A DNA stretch of 64,000 bases from Bacteroidaceae bacterium (GTDB lineage Bacteria > Bacteroidota > Bacteroidia > Bacteroidales > Bacteroidaceae), in assembly GCA_024398615.1 (NCBI GenBank), contig JAKSIU010000011.1:1-64000 (forward strand), given 5' to 3'. Under the pieces are notes generated by a model. That model searched no databases, was not told the DNA's origin, and was given only the letters and a program-made list of their open reading frames with translations. The translations under genes were made by a program, and so were the position numbers. Below, one piece after another: positions 1 through 7,493 of this stretch. Numbering within the stretch: position 1 is the stretch's first letter; each line of letters begins with the position of its first letter.

Positions 1-75
1 GTCATCGACACTGCAATGACGTTTCTCCCAGATTATGCCCATTATGGGTTGTTCTCTTTCAGATAATGCCTTCAT
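1..75 (-). CDS. BlaI/MecI-type transcriptional repressor, N-terminal part only
   Basis: Reading the minus strand from an ATG at 75 gives 25 open codons to the window edge, starting MKALSEREQPIMGIIWEK. This fits the start of the BlaI/MecI/CopY winged helix (L-T/S-x-x-E-x-x-I-M-x-x-x-W). Family members bind operator dyads and are released by cleavage or by signalling from an M56 membrane peptidase. The gene starts 4 bp after the stop of the M56 gene, so the two are surely cotranscribed. The order is peptidase first, repressor second; the repressor more often comes first. Only the first helices are visible, so the identification rests on the motif and the neighbour. Confidence 0.7.
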   Translation of the reverse strand, partial: MKALSEREQPIMGIIWEKRHCSVDD

Positions 76-79
76 AACT

Positions 80-2155
80 TCACTCGATATGTGTGGGACT
101 CAGATACAGTCTCTTGGTAAAGGTAGTTATCCAGCCTTCCATCTTGGTGAGAATCTTATCCAGGTATTCAACTGGAACCGACTCGTCTTTAGGAAGTTCA
201 AACAGCACAATTGCGTTTCTTTCATTTCCGTCAGGACAGTTCTCCTTGAAGTATGGTACCAGCTGGTCAAACGCTATCGGTGCAAGCTTTGATGCGTCAT
301 TGCCCTTGCATACGCACAGCTTTCCGCCAATGAATCCCATCCTGAAGAAATTGTCCTTGTCCTTGTTCTCGTTGTACCATTTCATGTCCTTGACGTGACG
401 GATACGGCCCGATGGAGACCCATATTTTCCCAATATGATGTAGTCAATTGAATCCTTATGCGTCATATTTGCAGGTCCTCGATTGTAAGGCGCCCTAACG
501 TATCTGGAATTACGAAGCAAAGCCGCAATCGGTTCCTTGAGTCGAGTGGATGAATTGATGTCCGGTGTGAAAGCATACAGCACTTTTTCATTCTGATTCG
601 GGAACAGTTTGTCCAGCATATTTTTGACTTCATCAACTGTGCTTAGCGTGCGTTTTGTTTCCGGGACAATGCTGCCGTTTCCATCGGGGCTGCACCCATT
701 CCATGCTGTCAGCGTTATCCGATTATTACCGTCAATGTCAATATTGACATACTTGTCCTTCTCTTTATTCACATTGTATCCATATTCGGGAGTCATTGAA
801 GGAGTTGGTGCAAATTGGCGGAATAATGAATCCTTAAACACGCGAATATTATCAGTGGTATAACTTTTCTCAAGTATTTCCACCAGGTCAACGCACACCT
901 CCAAATGTGCAGGATTGCAGTATGTGACAAACACCATCTCAGGATTGACCCACTGGTAATCAGCACCATTTGTACGCTTACCAAATTCTGTCTCAAAGTT
1001 TGAAAGTGGTACATTATAAAATGAATGCTGACCGTCAACGGTTATGAAAATGGAACCGTCAGTCTGAACGTAGACAAACTTGTTCAACTCTTTCAATTTA
1101 AAGTCCTCAGACAAGCCATATTTGTCCAAAAAAGCCGCAGTGTCAAGCAATTCGGATTGCGTTGAGGCAGTCTCAATTGTACTCTCAATTGAGTTTTCTA
1201 AAATCTGGGGTTCTTCCATTGAAGTCTGTCTGGCATTCGGCTTGCTGGCCGATGCCAATGCAATTGCAAGCAAGGTGACGGGGAGCAGAAATAACACTCT
1301 CATCCGCACCCAAGGGGAAGACTGGTTTCTGTTCATCATATCTATACGTTTTTTGGTGGAACAATCGGCAAAGTTGCTGGTCACGCAGCAGACGCGGCGC
1401 TCCAGTGCGGCATGGATAAGGAACACCTGATACTGGTGGCCGTCATAACCTTCACGCAGGACGGCGGCATCGGCCTCATACTCGTGAATCTGCTTCAGGC
1501 TGCGCTTGAGCATCCAGGCGGCGGGGTTGAGCCACTGTACGGAGCACAGCAGGGAGGCAAGCAGCACGTCATGGGAATGATGGCAGTGAATGTGTGCCTG
1601 CTCGTGTGCGATTATCTGCTGCCCGTTCTCCTCATAGTCACGGCGGCTCATTATTATGGTGTGGCGCCAGCTTGTCGGCTGGCAGTCCGAGTCCGACAGG
1701 ACAAGGCGCACTCCGTCAGACAAGGTACGCGGACTTCGGCGGCTTACTGACTCGGCACGCGCTACACCCAGCAGCAAGCGCAGCAGGAATACTGCGGCAC
1801 CGGCAAGCCAGATGGCCGCAATGATACCGCTCCAGTTGATCTTTCTGGCGGGAGTGTATTCAGTTTCCGTTACGGGCACAACAGGCGCAACGGCATCAAC
1901 CGGATTGGCATCAGCTATATTTTCCGGCATGATGTACTCAAAAGGAGCCATCAGATATTCCGACACCGGAGCAGGTATTGCATCGGCCTGCTTTTCGGGC
2001 AGTGTCACACGAATCAGCGGCAGAACGGCCGACAACGCCATAATCACAAGAAGTATGCAGCGGTTGAACCCGTGCAGTGTAGTGCGGCTCAGTGTCAGTT
2101 CATAGACCGCCACAAGAAGAGCCAACGTAATACCCTGAATGATAATGTAATTCAT
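80..2155 (-). CDS. M56 family membrane peptidase (BlaR1/MecR1-like sensor)
   Basis: A 691-aa inner-membrane protein. Hydrophobic segments lie at about residues 3-20, 32-50, 108-130 and 285-303. The zinc site is visible as HEQAH (184-188), with the downstream EYEAD (225-229) supplying the third ligand, as in M56 peptidases. The region after residue 310 (about 380 aa) lies beyond the last membrane segment and is not a recognisable penicillin-binding sensor domain; it is probably extracytoplasmic and of unknown function. Its partner is the BlaI-type repressor that follows 4 bp later. The family relays an envelope signal by inactivating the repressor. The ligand cannot be told from sequence. Confidence 0.85.
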   Translation of the reverse strand: MNYIIIQGITLALLVAVYELTLSRTTLHGFNRCILLVIMALSAVLPLIRVTLPEKQADAIPAPVSEYLMAPFEYIMPENIADANPVDAVAPVVPVTETEYTPARKINWSGIIAAIWLAGAAVFLLRLLLGVARAESVSRRSPRTLSDGVRLVLSDSDCQPTSWRHTIIMSRRDYEENGQQIIAHEQAHIHCHHSHDVLLASLLCSVQWLNPAAWMLKRSLKQIHEYEADAAVLREGYDGHQYQVFLIHAALERRVCCVTSNFADCSTKKRIDMMNRNQSSPWVRMRVLFLLPVTLLAIALASASKPNARQTSMEEPQILENSIESTIETASTQSELLDTAAFLDKYGLSEDFKLKELNKFVYVQTDGSIFITVDGQHSFYNVPLSNFETEFGKRTNGADYQWVNPEMVFVTYCNPAHLEVCVDLVEILEKSYTTDNIRVFKDSLFRQFAPTPSMTPEYGYNVNKEKDKYVNIDIDGNNRITLTAWNGCSPDGNGSIVPETKRTLSTVDEVKNMLDKLFPNQNEKVLYAFTPDINSSTRLKEPIAALLRNSRYVRAPYNRGPANMTHKDSIDYIILGKYGSPSGRIRHVKDMKWYNENKDKDNFFRMGFIGGKLCVCKGNDASKLAPIAFDQLVPYFKENCPDGNERNAIVLFELPKDESVPVEYLDKILTKMEGWITTFTKRLYLSPTHIE

Positions 2156-2189
2156 AAGCCCTGAATGTTTGTTTGTGAAACCTTCTGGA

Positions 2190-2197
2190 CAAATGTA
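2190..2197 (-). promoter_or_regulatory. Bacteroides-type -7 box for the M56-BlaI operon
   Basis: The minus strand reads TACATTTG, a match to TAnnTTTG, 34 bp before the M56 start codon. No convincing -33 TTTG is seen at the usual spacing, so this is a partial match. Confidence 0.4.
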
Positions 2198-2342
2198 TTT
2201 ACTGCAGGTCCTTACTCCTAATGAATTAGTAAGTATTTCGCCTGTTTGTCTGATTTTTAACCTCTGTTATTAGTAGCAGGCGAAAAACTCATGTGGTTCC
2301 TCCTACCGGCATTCACCGTTCTGCTGGCCGCAACTATACGTT

Positions 2343-3068
2343 TCAAGTCGTAGGAATCCGCTCCCTGTATTTGCGGGAAACGGGCAGCACCTGACCGTCT
2401 GACAGTGTTACGGTCTCGGAATCGTTCTGGCTGATCTGCGAGCGGTTCACAAGATAAGAACGGTGAATTCTGACGAAATCCATGCCCAGCATGTTCTCCC
2501 ATTGGGATATTGCAGTCTTGTTGCGGTATTTCTGCCCGTCCAGAGAATGTATCCAGACCTCCGTGTCGTTGCTTTCCACAAAGAGGATATCGGACTGCAA
2601 AAGAGTGACAGGCTTGCGGTCACTGGTGAATGTAATGCTTTGCGGTTTCTGACGCAGATGCTCTTCCAGAAACCGTTCCAGCAGATAGTCCCCACCACTG
2701 AACACCAGCAGCAGCAATGTCAGAAAGACAGGATTGACCATAATATCCGGAATCTGCGTCCCTGGGAACTCCCCACCCATTCTGTACAGCTCATGCCTGA
2801 TATTCAGCAGGATTCCATGACCGATGAAGACCAGCAGTACATCTATGACCAGAGCAGTAAGAAGCAGAAGCAGGATTTTCCTGACTCTTGTCTTTGCCGG
2901 TTCAGCCAGAATTCTGGGCAGCATGAACTTGATAACAATGCCTCCCGGAAGCAGAAGACTTGCCAGAAGACAGGATTCGCTGAAAGAATACGAAAGGCTG
3001 GACAGTATAATTGCCGTCAGCAGTACCATAAGGCACCAGTATGAAATAATGATAGCCGTTCGTTTCAT
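2343..3068 (-). CDS. Membrane-anchored LytTR transcriptional regulator
   Basis: About 241 aa. The N-terminal half holds four hydrophobic helices. The C-terminal ~95 residues form a LytTR DNA-binding domain: ILFVESNDTEVWIHSLDGQ, then FVRIHRSYLVNRSQI and VLPVSRKYRERI, the typical beta-rich LytTR pattern. It has no receiver domain, so signalling probably goes directly through the membrane part. An in-frame ATG at 3110 would add 14 residues; 3068 is preferred because it puts MKRT just before the first membrane helix. It lies between the M56 operon (same strand, 187 bp away) and the divergent ExbB-like genes. Its target is unknown; such genes often control a neighbour. Confidence 0.82.
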   Translation of the reverse strand: MKRTAIIISYWCLMVLLTAIILSSLSYSFSESCLLASLLLPGGIVIKFMLPRILAEPAKTRVRKILLLLLTALVIDVLLVFIGHGILLNIRHELYRMGGEFPGTQIPDIMVNPVFLTLLLLVFSGGDYLLERFLEEHLRQKPQSITFTSDRKPVTLLQSDILFVESNDTEVWIHSLDGQKYRNKTAISQWENMLGMDFVRIHRSYLVNRSQISQNDSETVTLSDGQVLPVSRKYRERIPTT

Positions 3069-3276
3069 GTCACTGGCGAAGTTAAGCAATAATCCATTTT
3101 CAAATCCCATTCTGCACGTGCAATAACCCTTTCGGGTGGGTTTTGACAGCCGTTCAGTGGGTTTTATTTTTGGTCCGCTTGCTCAAATGGACTAACTATG
3201 CAGTCGGAAAATCCCGGTGTCAGGCTCGAGACGGCACAGGACTGCAAAATAATGTTTCACTAAATTTCAAAAAACT

Positions 3277-3597
3277 ATGAACGGATTATTCAGATTGTAT
3301 GTTGAAGGCTCGGTAGGCTGGATGACGCTTGTCACCCTTGCCTTGGTGGCAGTTCTAATTGCCGCATGGAAGGCTCCCAATTGGGTTAGGGAACTTGGCC
3401 TTATAGGTCTTGCAATAGGCATGCTCGGCACATTAAGCGGGCTTTGTCAGGCGAGTGCCGAGATTATTAAAGTCGGTGACATTGCGCCCTCAGTACTTTG
3501 TGGTGGAATGAAAGTAGTGTTGATTACCACAATGTACGGAGTGATAGTATGCCTTATCTCTGTTGTAATTGACTTGCTGCATAGAGCACGAAACTGA
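3277..3597 (+). CDS. Miniature MotA/TolQ/ExbB-like membrane protein
   Basis: 106 aa with hydrophobic segments at about 14-31, 40-58 and 78-98. The second and third resemble the core of the MotA/TolQ/ExbB proton channel: LGLIGLAIGMLGTLSG, a GD-I-A-P-S-V link, then GMKVVLITTMYGVIVCL, which parallels the family's GTV-x-GM and A-L-x-T-T-x-G-L signatures. Normal ExbB is about 200 aa or more and sits beside ExbD; no ExbD is here. A shorter relative follows 24 bp downstream, sharing AAWKAxxWVR and the last helix. The function is unknown and the family link is inferred from pattern only. Confidence 0.6.
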   Translation: MNGLFRLYVEGSVGWMTLVTLALVAVLIAAWKAPNWVRELGLIGLAIGMLGTLSGLCQASAEIIKVGDIAPSVLCGGMKVVLITTMYGVIVCLISVVIDLLHRARN

Positions 3598-3621
3598 TTA
3601 TCAACTTAATAGATTATTCTT

Positions 3622-4002
3622 ATGGAAACGATGAAAGATTATGTAATGAATGGCTTTGAATTTACGACATATTTGAAGGCCTGTTTCAACCCGACAGTCG
3701 TACACTATACCATAATTCTGATTCTCCTGGCTGTCGCATTGGGCCTGGCCGCATGGAAGGCAAGGAAATGGGTCCGTCCAATCGGCCGCATTGTCATGAC
3801 ATTGAATGCTTTTATACTTCTTGACGGATTCAGGCAGCTGTGTGATTGTGCACAATGGTTTGGAGCCGGAGTTCCTGAGGGAGAATGGAGTAATCTGTAT
3901 ATGGCACAGGGAATGCGTCCTTTCCTATTCGTTGCAGTGTCTGGCGTTATCATTTACCTTATTTCACTGCTTGTAAGCATTGCACAGAAGCCCAGAATCT
4001 AG
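3622..4002 (+). CDS. Small membrane protein, paralogue of the preceding ExbB-like gene
   Basis: 126 aa with hydrophobic segments at about 28-44, 55-68 and 100-118. It shares AAWKARKWVR and the closing GVIIYLISLLVSI with the gene just upstream (AAWKAPNWVR, GVIVCLISVVID), so the two look like a tandem duplication that has diverged. The ExbB-like GT-x-x-GM motif is lost here. It starts 24 bp after the upstream stop and is probably cotranscribed. A 54-bp palindrome begins 14 bp past its stop. The function is unknown. Confidence 0.6.
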   Translation: METMKDYVMNGFEFTTYLKACFNPTVVHYTIILILLAVALGLAAWKARKWVRPIGRIVMTLNAFILLDGFRQLCDCAQWFGAGVPEGEWSNLYMAQGMRPFLFVAVSGVIIYLISLLVSIAQKPRI

Positions 4003-4015
4003 CTAACTGGGGATA

Positions 4016-4069
4016 TCGAACAGGGGACAGGTTCCGTTCAAGCTTGAACGGAACCTGTCCCCTGTTCGA
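4016..4069. repeat. 54-bp perfect palindrome, REP-like copy 1
   Basis: Every base from 4016 to 4042 pairs with 4043 to 4069, with no loop (centre AAG|CTT). The core CAGGGGACAGGTTCCGTTC is shared with copies at 7376-7435 and 39956-40011. It lies between two convergent genes, 14 bp past one stop and 17 bp from the other. No T run follows on either strand, so a classical intrinsic terminator is unlikely. Confidence 0.9.
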
Positions 4070-4085
4070 CGATAATCGCTAGCGT

Positions 4086-6080
4086 TTACTGCTCCTTGCG
4101 CCTGATTACGCTGCGTACGAACCATACTATCAGCGCGATGTACATTACCAGCGACAGCCATTCAGCTGCGTGACCGCCAGTCCATGCCGGTGACATCATC
4201 AGGTCAAGACCGGCAAATCTCAAGGCTGCGCTTACGACACCCATCAGGGCACCGCCTGCAATGAAGCCCGATGCCAGCAGCGTGCCGTGCTCGACGCGGT
4301 TCTTGTTGACAGTCTCGTCCTTGGAACGGCTGCCCACGTACCAGTTGATTGCACCGCCTACTACCAGTGGAATATTCAGGTTGAAAGGTATGAACATACC
4401 CAGAGCGAATGCCAGAGCAGGAACATGACAGAAATTCATAATCAGTGCTATGACTGCACCAACGGCATATAGCCACCATGGAGCGCCCGTGCCTGACATG
4501 AGCGGATCGATGACAGCAGCCATTGCATTGGCCTGAGGAGCCACCAGAGCATTCTCGCCTACAAAGCCGTAGGTCTTGTTCAGGATTATGAGCACACCGC
4601 CAACCGTCAGGGCTGATACCAGAGTGCCCAGGAACTTCCAACTTTCCTGCACCTTCGGAGTGGTTCCAAGCCAGTAGCCAATCTTTAGGTCGGTTATGAA
4701 ACCGCCGGCCATTGACAGGGCCGTGCAGACCACGCCGCCCATGATAAGGGCCGATACAATGCCTGCCGAACCTTTCAGACCCACAGCCACCATTATGACC
4801 GATGCAAGAATCAGAGTCATCAGAGTCATGCCCGATACAGGGTTGGTCCCCACAATGGCAATTGCATTGGCAGCAACTGTTGTGAACAGGAAAGCTATGA
4901 TTCCGACGACAAGAATGCCTACTACAGCATGAAGCAGATTGAAATCCATCACGCCAAAGAAGAAGAATGCGAATACCGTCAGCAGTGCAACGATTACACC
5001 AATGATGACAATCTTCATGGGAAGATCCTTCTGCGTGCGTTCAACGGCAGCGCCCTGTGACGATGCGCCTTTCAGTTCGCGGCCGGCCAGACCGACTGCG
5101 CTCTTGATGACAGGCCATGATTTGATGATGCCCAGAATACCGGCCATTGCTATGCCACCTATTCCTATATGACGTGCATAGCTGGTGAAAATCTGCTCGG
5201 GCTCCATGCCGGCAATGGCATCGGTCACAGCAGGATTGATTGACTGCAGGAATGCATCGCCCAACATAGGCAGAATGGGAACTATCACGAACCATACAAG
5301 AGCCGAACCGGCGGCAATGATGCATGCATATTTCAGACCTACAATATATCCAAGTCCCAGAACTGCGGCACCGGTATTGATGCTGAACACCAGCTTGGCC
5401 TTGCTGGCCAGAGCAGCGCCCCACTTGCAGACGCGTGTCGAGAACACCTCGGTCCAGGTTCCGAATGTGGCAACAATGAAATCGTACAGACCGCCAATGA
5501 TACCGGAAACGATCAGAGGCTTAGCCTGGCCGGCACCCTTTTCACCCGAAATGAGAACCTGGGTGGTTGCCGTTGCTTCAGGGAAAGGATACTTTCCGTG
5601 CATATCCTTGACGAAATACTTGCGGAAAGGTATCAGGAACAGGATTCCCAGCACACCGCCCAGCAGTGAGCTGATGAACACCTGCATGAAATTGACCGTC
5701 ATGTCTGGATACTTGGCCTGCAGGATGTACAGGGCGGGAAGTGTGAATATGGCACCGGCCACAATCACGCCCGAGCATGAGCCTATTGACTGGATTATGA
5801 CATTCTCGGCAAGCGCGTTCTTTCTCTTTGCGACCGATGACACACCTACGGCAATGATTGCAATGGGAATGGCGGCTTCAAAGACCTGACCGACCTTGAG
5901 TCCCAGGTAAGCGGCGGCAGCTGAGAACAGCACAGCCATGAGAAGTCCCCACCCGACAGACCACAGATTAGCTTCAGGCACGACCTTGCCGGCCGGCATT
6001 ATGGGCTTGTACTCTTCGCCCTCCTTCAGTTCGCGGAACGCGTTTTCCGGCAGTTCAACCGGTTTCTTTTCTTCTTCCAT
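4086..6080 (-). CDS. OPT family oligopeptide/metal-chelate transporter
   Basis: A 664-aa polytopic inner-membrane protein with about 15 hydrophobic segments. Family features: the first membrane segments read SAAAAYLGLKVGQVFEAAIP followed by ENVIIQSIGS and a FPEATATTQVLISGEKG loop, all typical of the bacterial OPT branch. OPT proteins are secondary, proton-coupled importers of peptides or peptide-like metal chelates. The acidic N-terminal 35 residues are cytoplasmic. It stands alone, convergent with the ExbB-like pair and divergent from the secreted hydrolase. The substrate cannot be predicted. Confidence 0.93.
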   Translation of the reverse strand: MEEEKKPVELPENAFRELKEGEEYKPIMPAGKVVPEANLWSVGWGLLMAVLFSAAAAYLGLKVGQVFEAAIPIAIIAVGVSSVAKRKNALAENVIIQSIGSCSGVIVAGAIFTLPALYILQAKYPDMTVNFMQVFISSLLGGVLGILFLIPFRKYFVKDMHGKYPFPEATATTQVLISGEKGAGQAKPLIVSGIIGGLYDFIVATFGTWTEVFSTRVCKWGAALASKAKLVFSINTGAAVLGLGYIVGLKYACIIAAGSALVWFVIVPILPMLGDAFLQSINPAVTDAIAGMEPEQIFTSYARHIGIGGIAMAGILGIIKSWPVIKSAVGLAGRELKGASSQGAAVERTQKDLPMKIVIIGVIVALLTVFAFFFFGVMDFNLLHAVVGILVVGIIAFLFTTVAANAIAIVGTNPVSGMTLMTLILASVIMVAVGLKGSAGIVSALIMGGVVCTALSMAGGFITDLKIGYWLGTTPKVQESWKFLGTLVSALTVGGVLIILNKTYGFVGENALVAPQANAMAAVIDPLMSGTGAPWWLYAVGAVIALIMNFCHVPALAFALGMFIPFNLNIPLVVGGAINWYVGSRSKDETVNKNRVEHGTLLASGFIAGGALMGVVSAALRFAGLDLMMSPAWTGGHAAEWLSLVMYIALIVWFVRSVIRRKEQ

Positions 6081-6177
6081 ATAATAATAGGTATTTCAGT
6101 TTGTTTGCTGATTGATGATTCGATTTGCGAAAATAGCATTTTAATTTGGAAAAGTGACATTTTCTGAAAAAGCGAAG

Positions 6178-6185
6178 TATCTTTG
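6178..6185 (+). promoter_or_regulatory. -7 box TATCTTTG before the secreted hydrolase
   Basis: A match to TAnnTTTG, 40 bp before the ATG at 6226, leaving a short A-rich leader. No -33 TTTG is seen at normal spacing. Confidence 0.45.
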
Positions 6186-6225
6186 AAGTGTGGAATAACC
6201 AATTAACAACCAAATAAAAACAATT

Positions 6226-7350
6226 ATGAAGAAATTATTCGTTCTCGCAACTGTTGCTGCACTGGCAATGTCAGCACATGCACAGGAGTCCAGAGTCATT
6301 GAAGACGGCGGCACAGGCCCGTTCAAGGCTATCATGACCCAGGACGCAAGTCTTTCAACACACACCATCATCCGCCCGGAAGACATGAGCAAGTTCGGCA
6401 AGGGCAACCTCATTCCCGTATTGCTTTGGGGTAACGGAGGCTGCGCCAAGTCATGCAGCGGCCATGTCAATTTCCTGAGCGAAGTTGCATCACAGGGCTT
6501 CTTCATTGTAGCCATAGGTCCGATGCCTGCAGCAGGTGCAGGTCCGATGGCCGGCCAGACCGGTGGCGGAATGCCGCAAATGGGTGGCGGTGGTATGCCT
6601 CCTATGGGCGGTGGATTCCCGGGCGGCGGAATGCCACAGATGGGCGGTCAGCGTCCGCAGGGTGCTCCTCAGGGAGGTCAGCCCGGTCAGGGTGGCCAGC
6701 GTCCTCAGCGTCCTCAGGGTGCTCCTCAGGGTGGTCAGCGTCCTATGGGCGGTGGATTCCCCGGTGGTGGAATGCCCCAGATGGGTGGTGGTGCCGGAAT
6801 GGGCGGCGGAATGTCAATGGGTGACCCCGCTGACCTGATCAAGGCTCTGGAATGGGTCATTGCCCAGAATGCTGACAAGAACAGCCCTTACTACGGCAAG
6901 CTCGACATTGACAACATTGCAGCAGCAGGTATGTCATGCGGTGGTCTGGAAGCTCTCCACATGTCAAATGACGCCCGCATCAAGACCATCATGGTAATGA
7001 ACAGCGGTTACATCGGCCAGGGCGGAGCAGACAAGGAAAGCCTCAATTCAATGAAGACAAAGTCTGTCATCTGGATTCTGGGCGGTTCAACCGACATTGC
7101 ATACGAAAACGGCACCGATGACTTTGCCCAGCTCAAGAACGAGATGCCGGCATTCTGGTCTAGCCTTGACGGAATAGGTCATGGCGGCACCTACATGCAG
7201 CCTCACGGCGGCGACTACGCAAAGGTTGCCGGAGCATGGCTCAAGTGGCAGCTCAAGGGCGACAAGGAAGCCAGCACAATGTTCACAGGTACCGAACCTG
7301 CAATCTCAAAGATGGCCGGCTGGTCATTCGAGCGCAAGAACATCAAGTAA
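6226..7350 (+). CDS. Secreted alpha/beta-hydrolase with Gly/Met/Pro/Gln-rich insert
   Basis: 374 aa with a signal peptide (1-19, cut after AHA). The rest is an alpha/beta-hydrolase-like fold: PVLLWGNGGCAKSC (64-77) resembles the oxyanion-hole strand, GMSCGG (235-240) is a nucleophile elbow with Ser237, D290 lies in GGSTD and H319 in GIGHG, giving a plausible triad. Residues 103-199 are a low-complexity block of GGGMPQMGG, QRPQGAPQGG and related units placed inside the fold, between the early strands and the nucleophile. Relatives that I recognise (chlorophyllase/PET-hydrolase-like) lack such an insert. It has a single-gene layout with its own promoter box; a palindromic repeat follows 26 bp after the stop. 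The substrate is unknown. Confidence 0.75.
   Translation: MKKLFVLATVAALAMSAHAQESRVIEDGGTGPFKAIMTQDASLSTHTIIRPEDMSKFGKGNLIPVLLWGNGGCAKSCSGHVNFLSEVASQGFFIVAIGPMPAAGAGPMAGQTGGGMPQMGGGGMPPMGGGFPGGGMPQMGGQRPQGAPQGGQPGQGGQRPQRPQGAPQGGQRPMGGGFPGGGMPQMGGGAGMGGGMSMGDPADLIKALEWVIAQNADKNSPYYGKLDIDNIAAAGMSCGGLEALHMSNDARIKTIMVMNSGYIGQGGADKESLNSMKTKSVIWILGGSTDIAYENGTDDFAQLKNEMPAFWSSLDGIGHGGTYMQPHGGDYAKVAGAWLKWQLKGDKEASTMFTGTEPAISKMAGWSFERKNIK
6532..6822 (+). repeat. In-gene repeat block coding a GMPQ-rich insert
   Basis: Imperfect direct repeats within the hydrolase gene. The unit coding PMGGGFPGGGMPQMGG occurs twice (residues 126-141 and 173-188) and QRPQGAPQGG twice (142-151 and 161-170 region), with shorter GGMPQMGG units. 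The reading frame stays open throughout. It probably grew by slippage or unequal exchange. Confidence 0.8.
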
Positions 7351-7375
7351 TAAAACCAACCAGCAAAACAAGGCT

Positions 7376-7435
7376 GGTGAACAGGGGACAGGTTCCGTTC
7401 GCGTATTTGCGAACGGAACCTGTCCCCTGTTCACC
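7376..7435. repeat. 60-bp palindrome, REP-like copy 2
   Basis: 27-bp perfect arms (7376-7402 and 7409-7435) with a 6-nt loop. It has the same core as copies 1 and 3. It lies 26 bp after the hydrolase stop and 58 bp before the next start, between two genes on the same strand. Confidence 0.9.
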
Positions 7436-7493
7436 TTGCAGAATACGGCAAAAAACATTATGTTTGCATTCGCAACTGACCATTCCGAAGAAT

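Noticed and set aside
4016-4069. Palindromes read as intrinsic terminators
   Set aside because: No T run follows on either strand in any of the three copies, and one copy lies between same-strand genes. They may still affect mRNA ends, but the shared sequence points to a repeat family.
7236-7493. Upstream extension of the RyR-domain protein
   Set aside because: The frame stays open only because it passes through the palindrome and the end of the hydrolase gene in another frame. The first sensible start with a membrane helix is the ATG at 7494.
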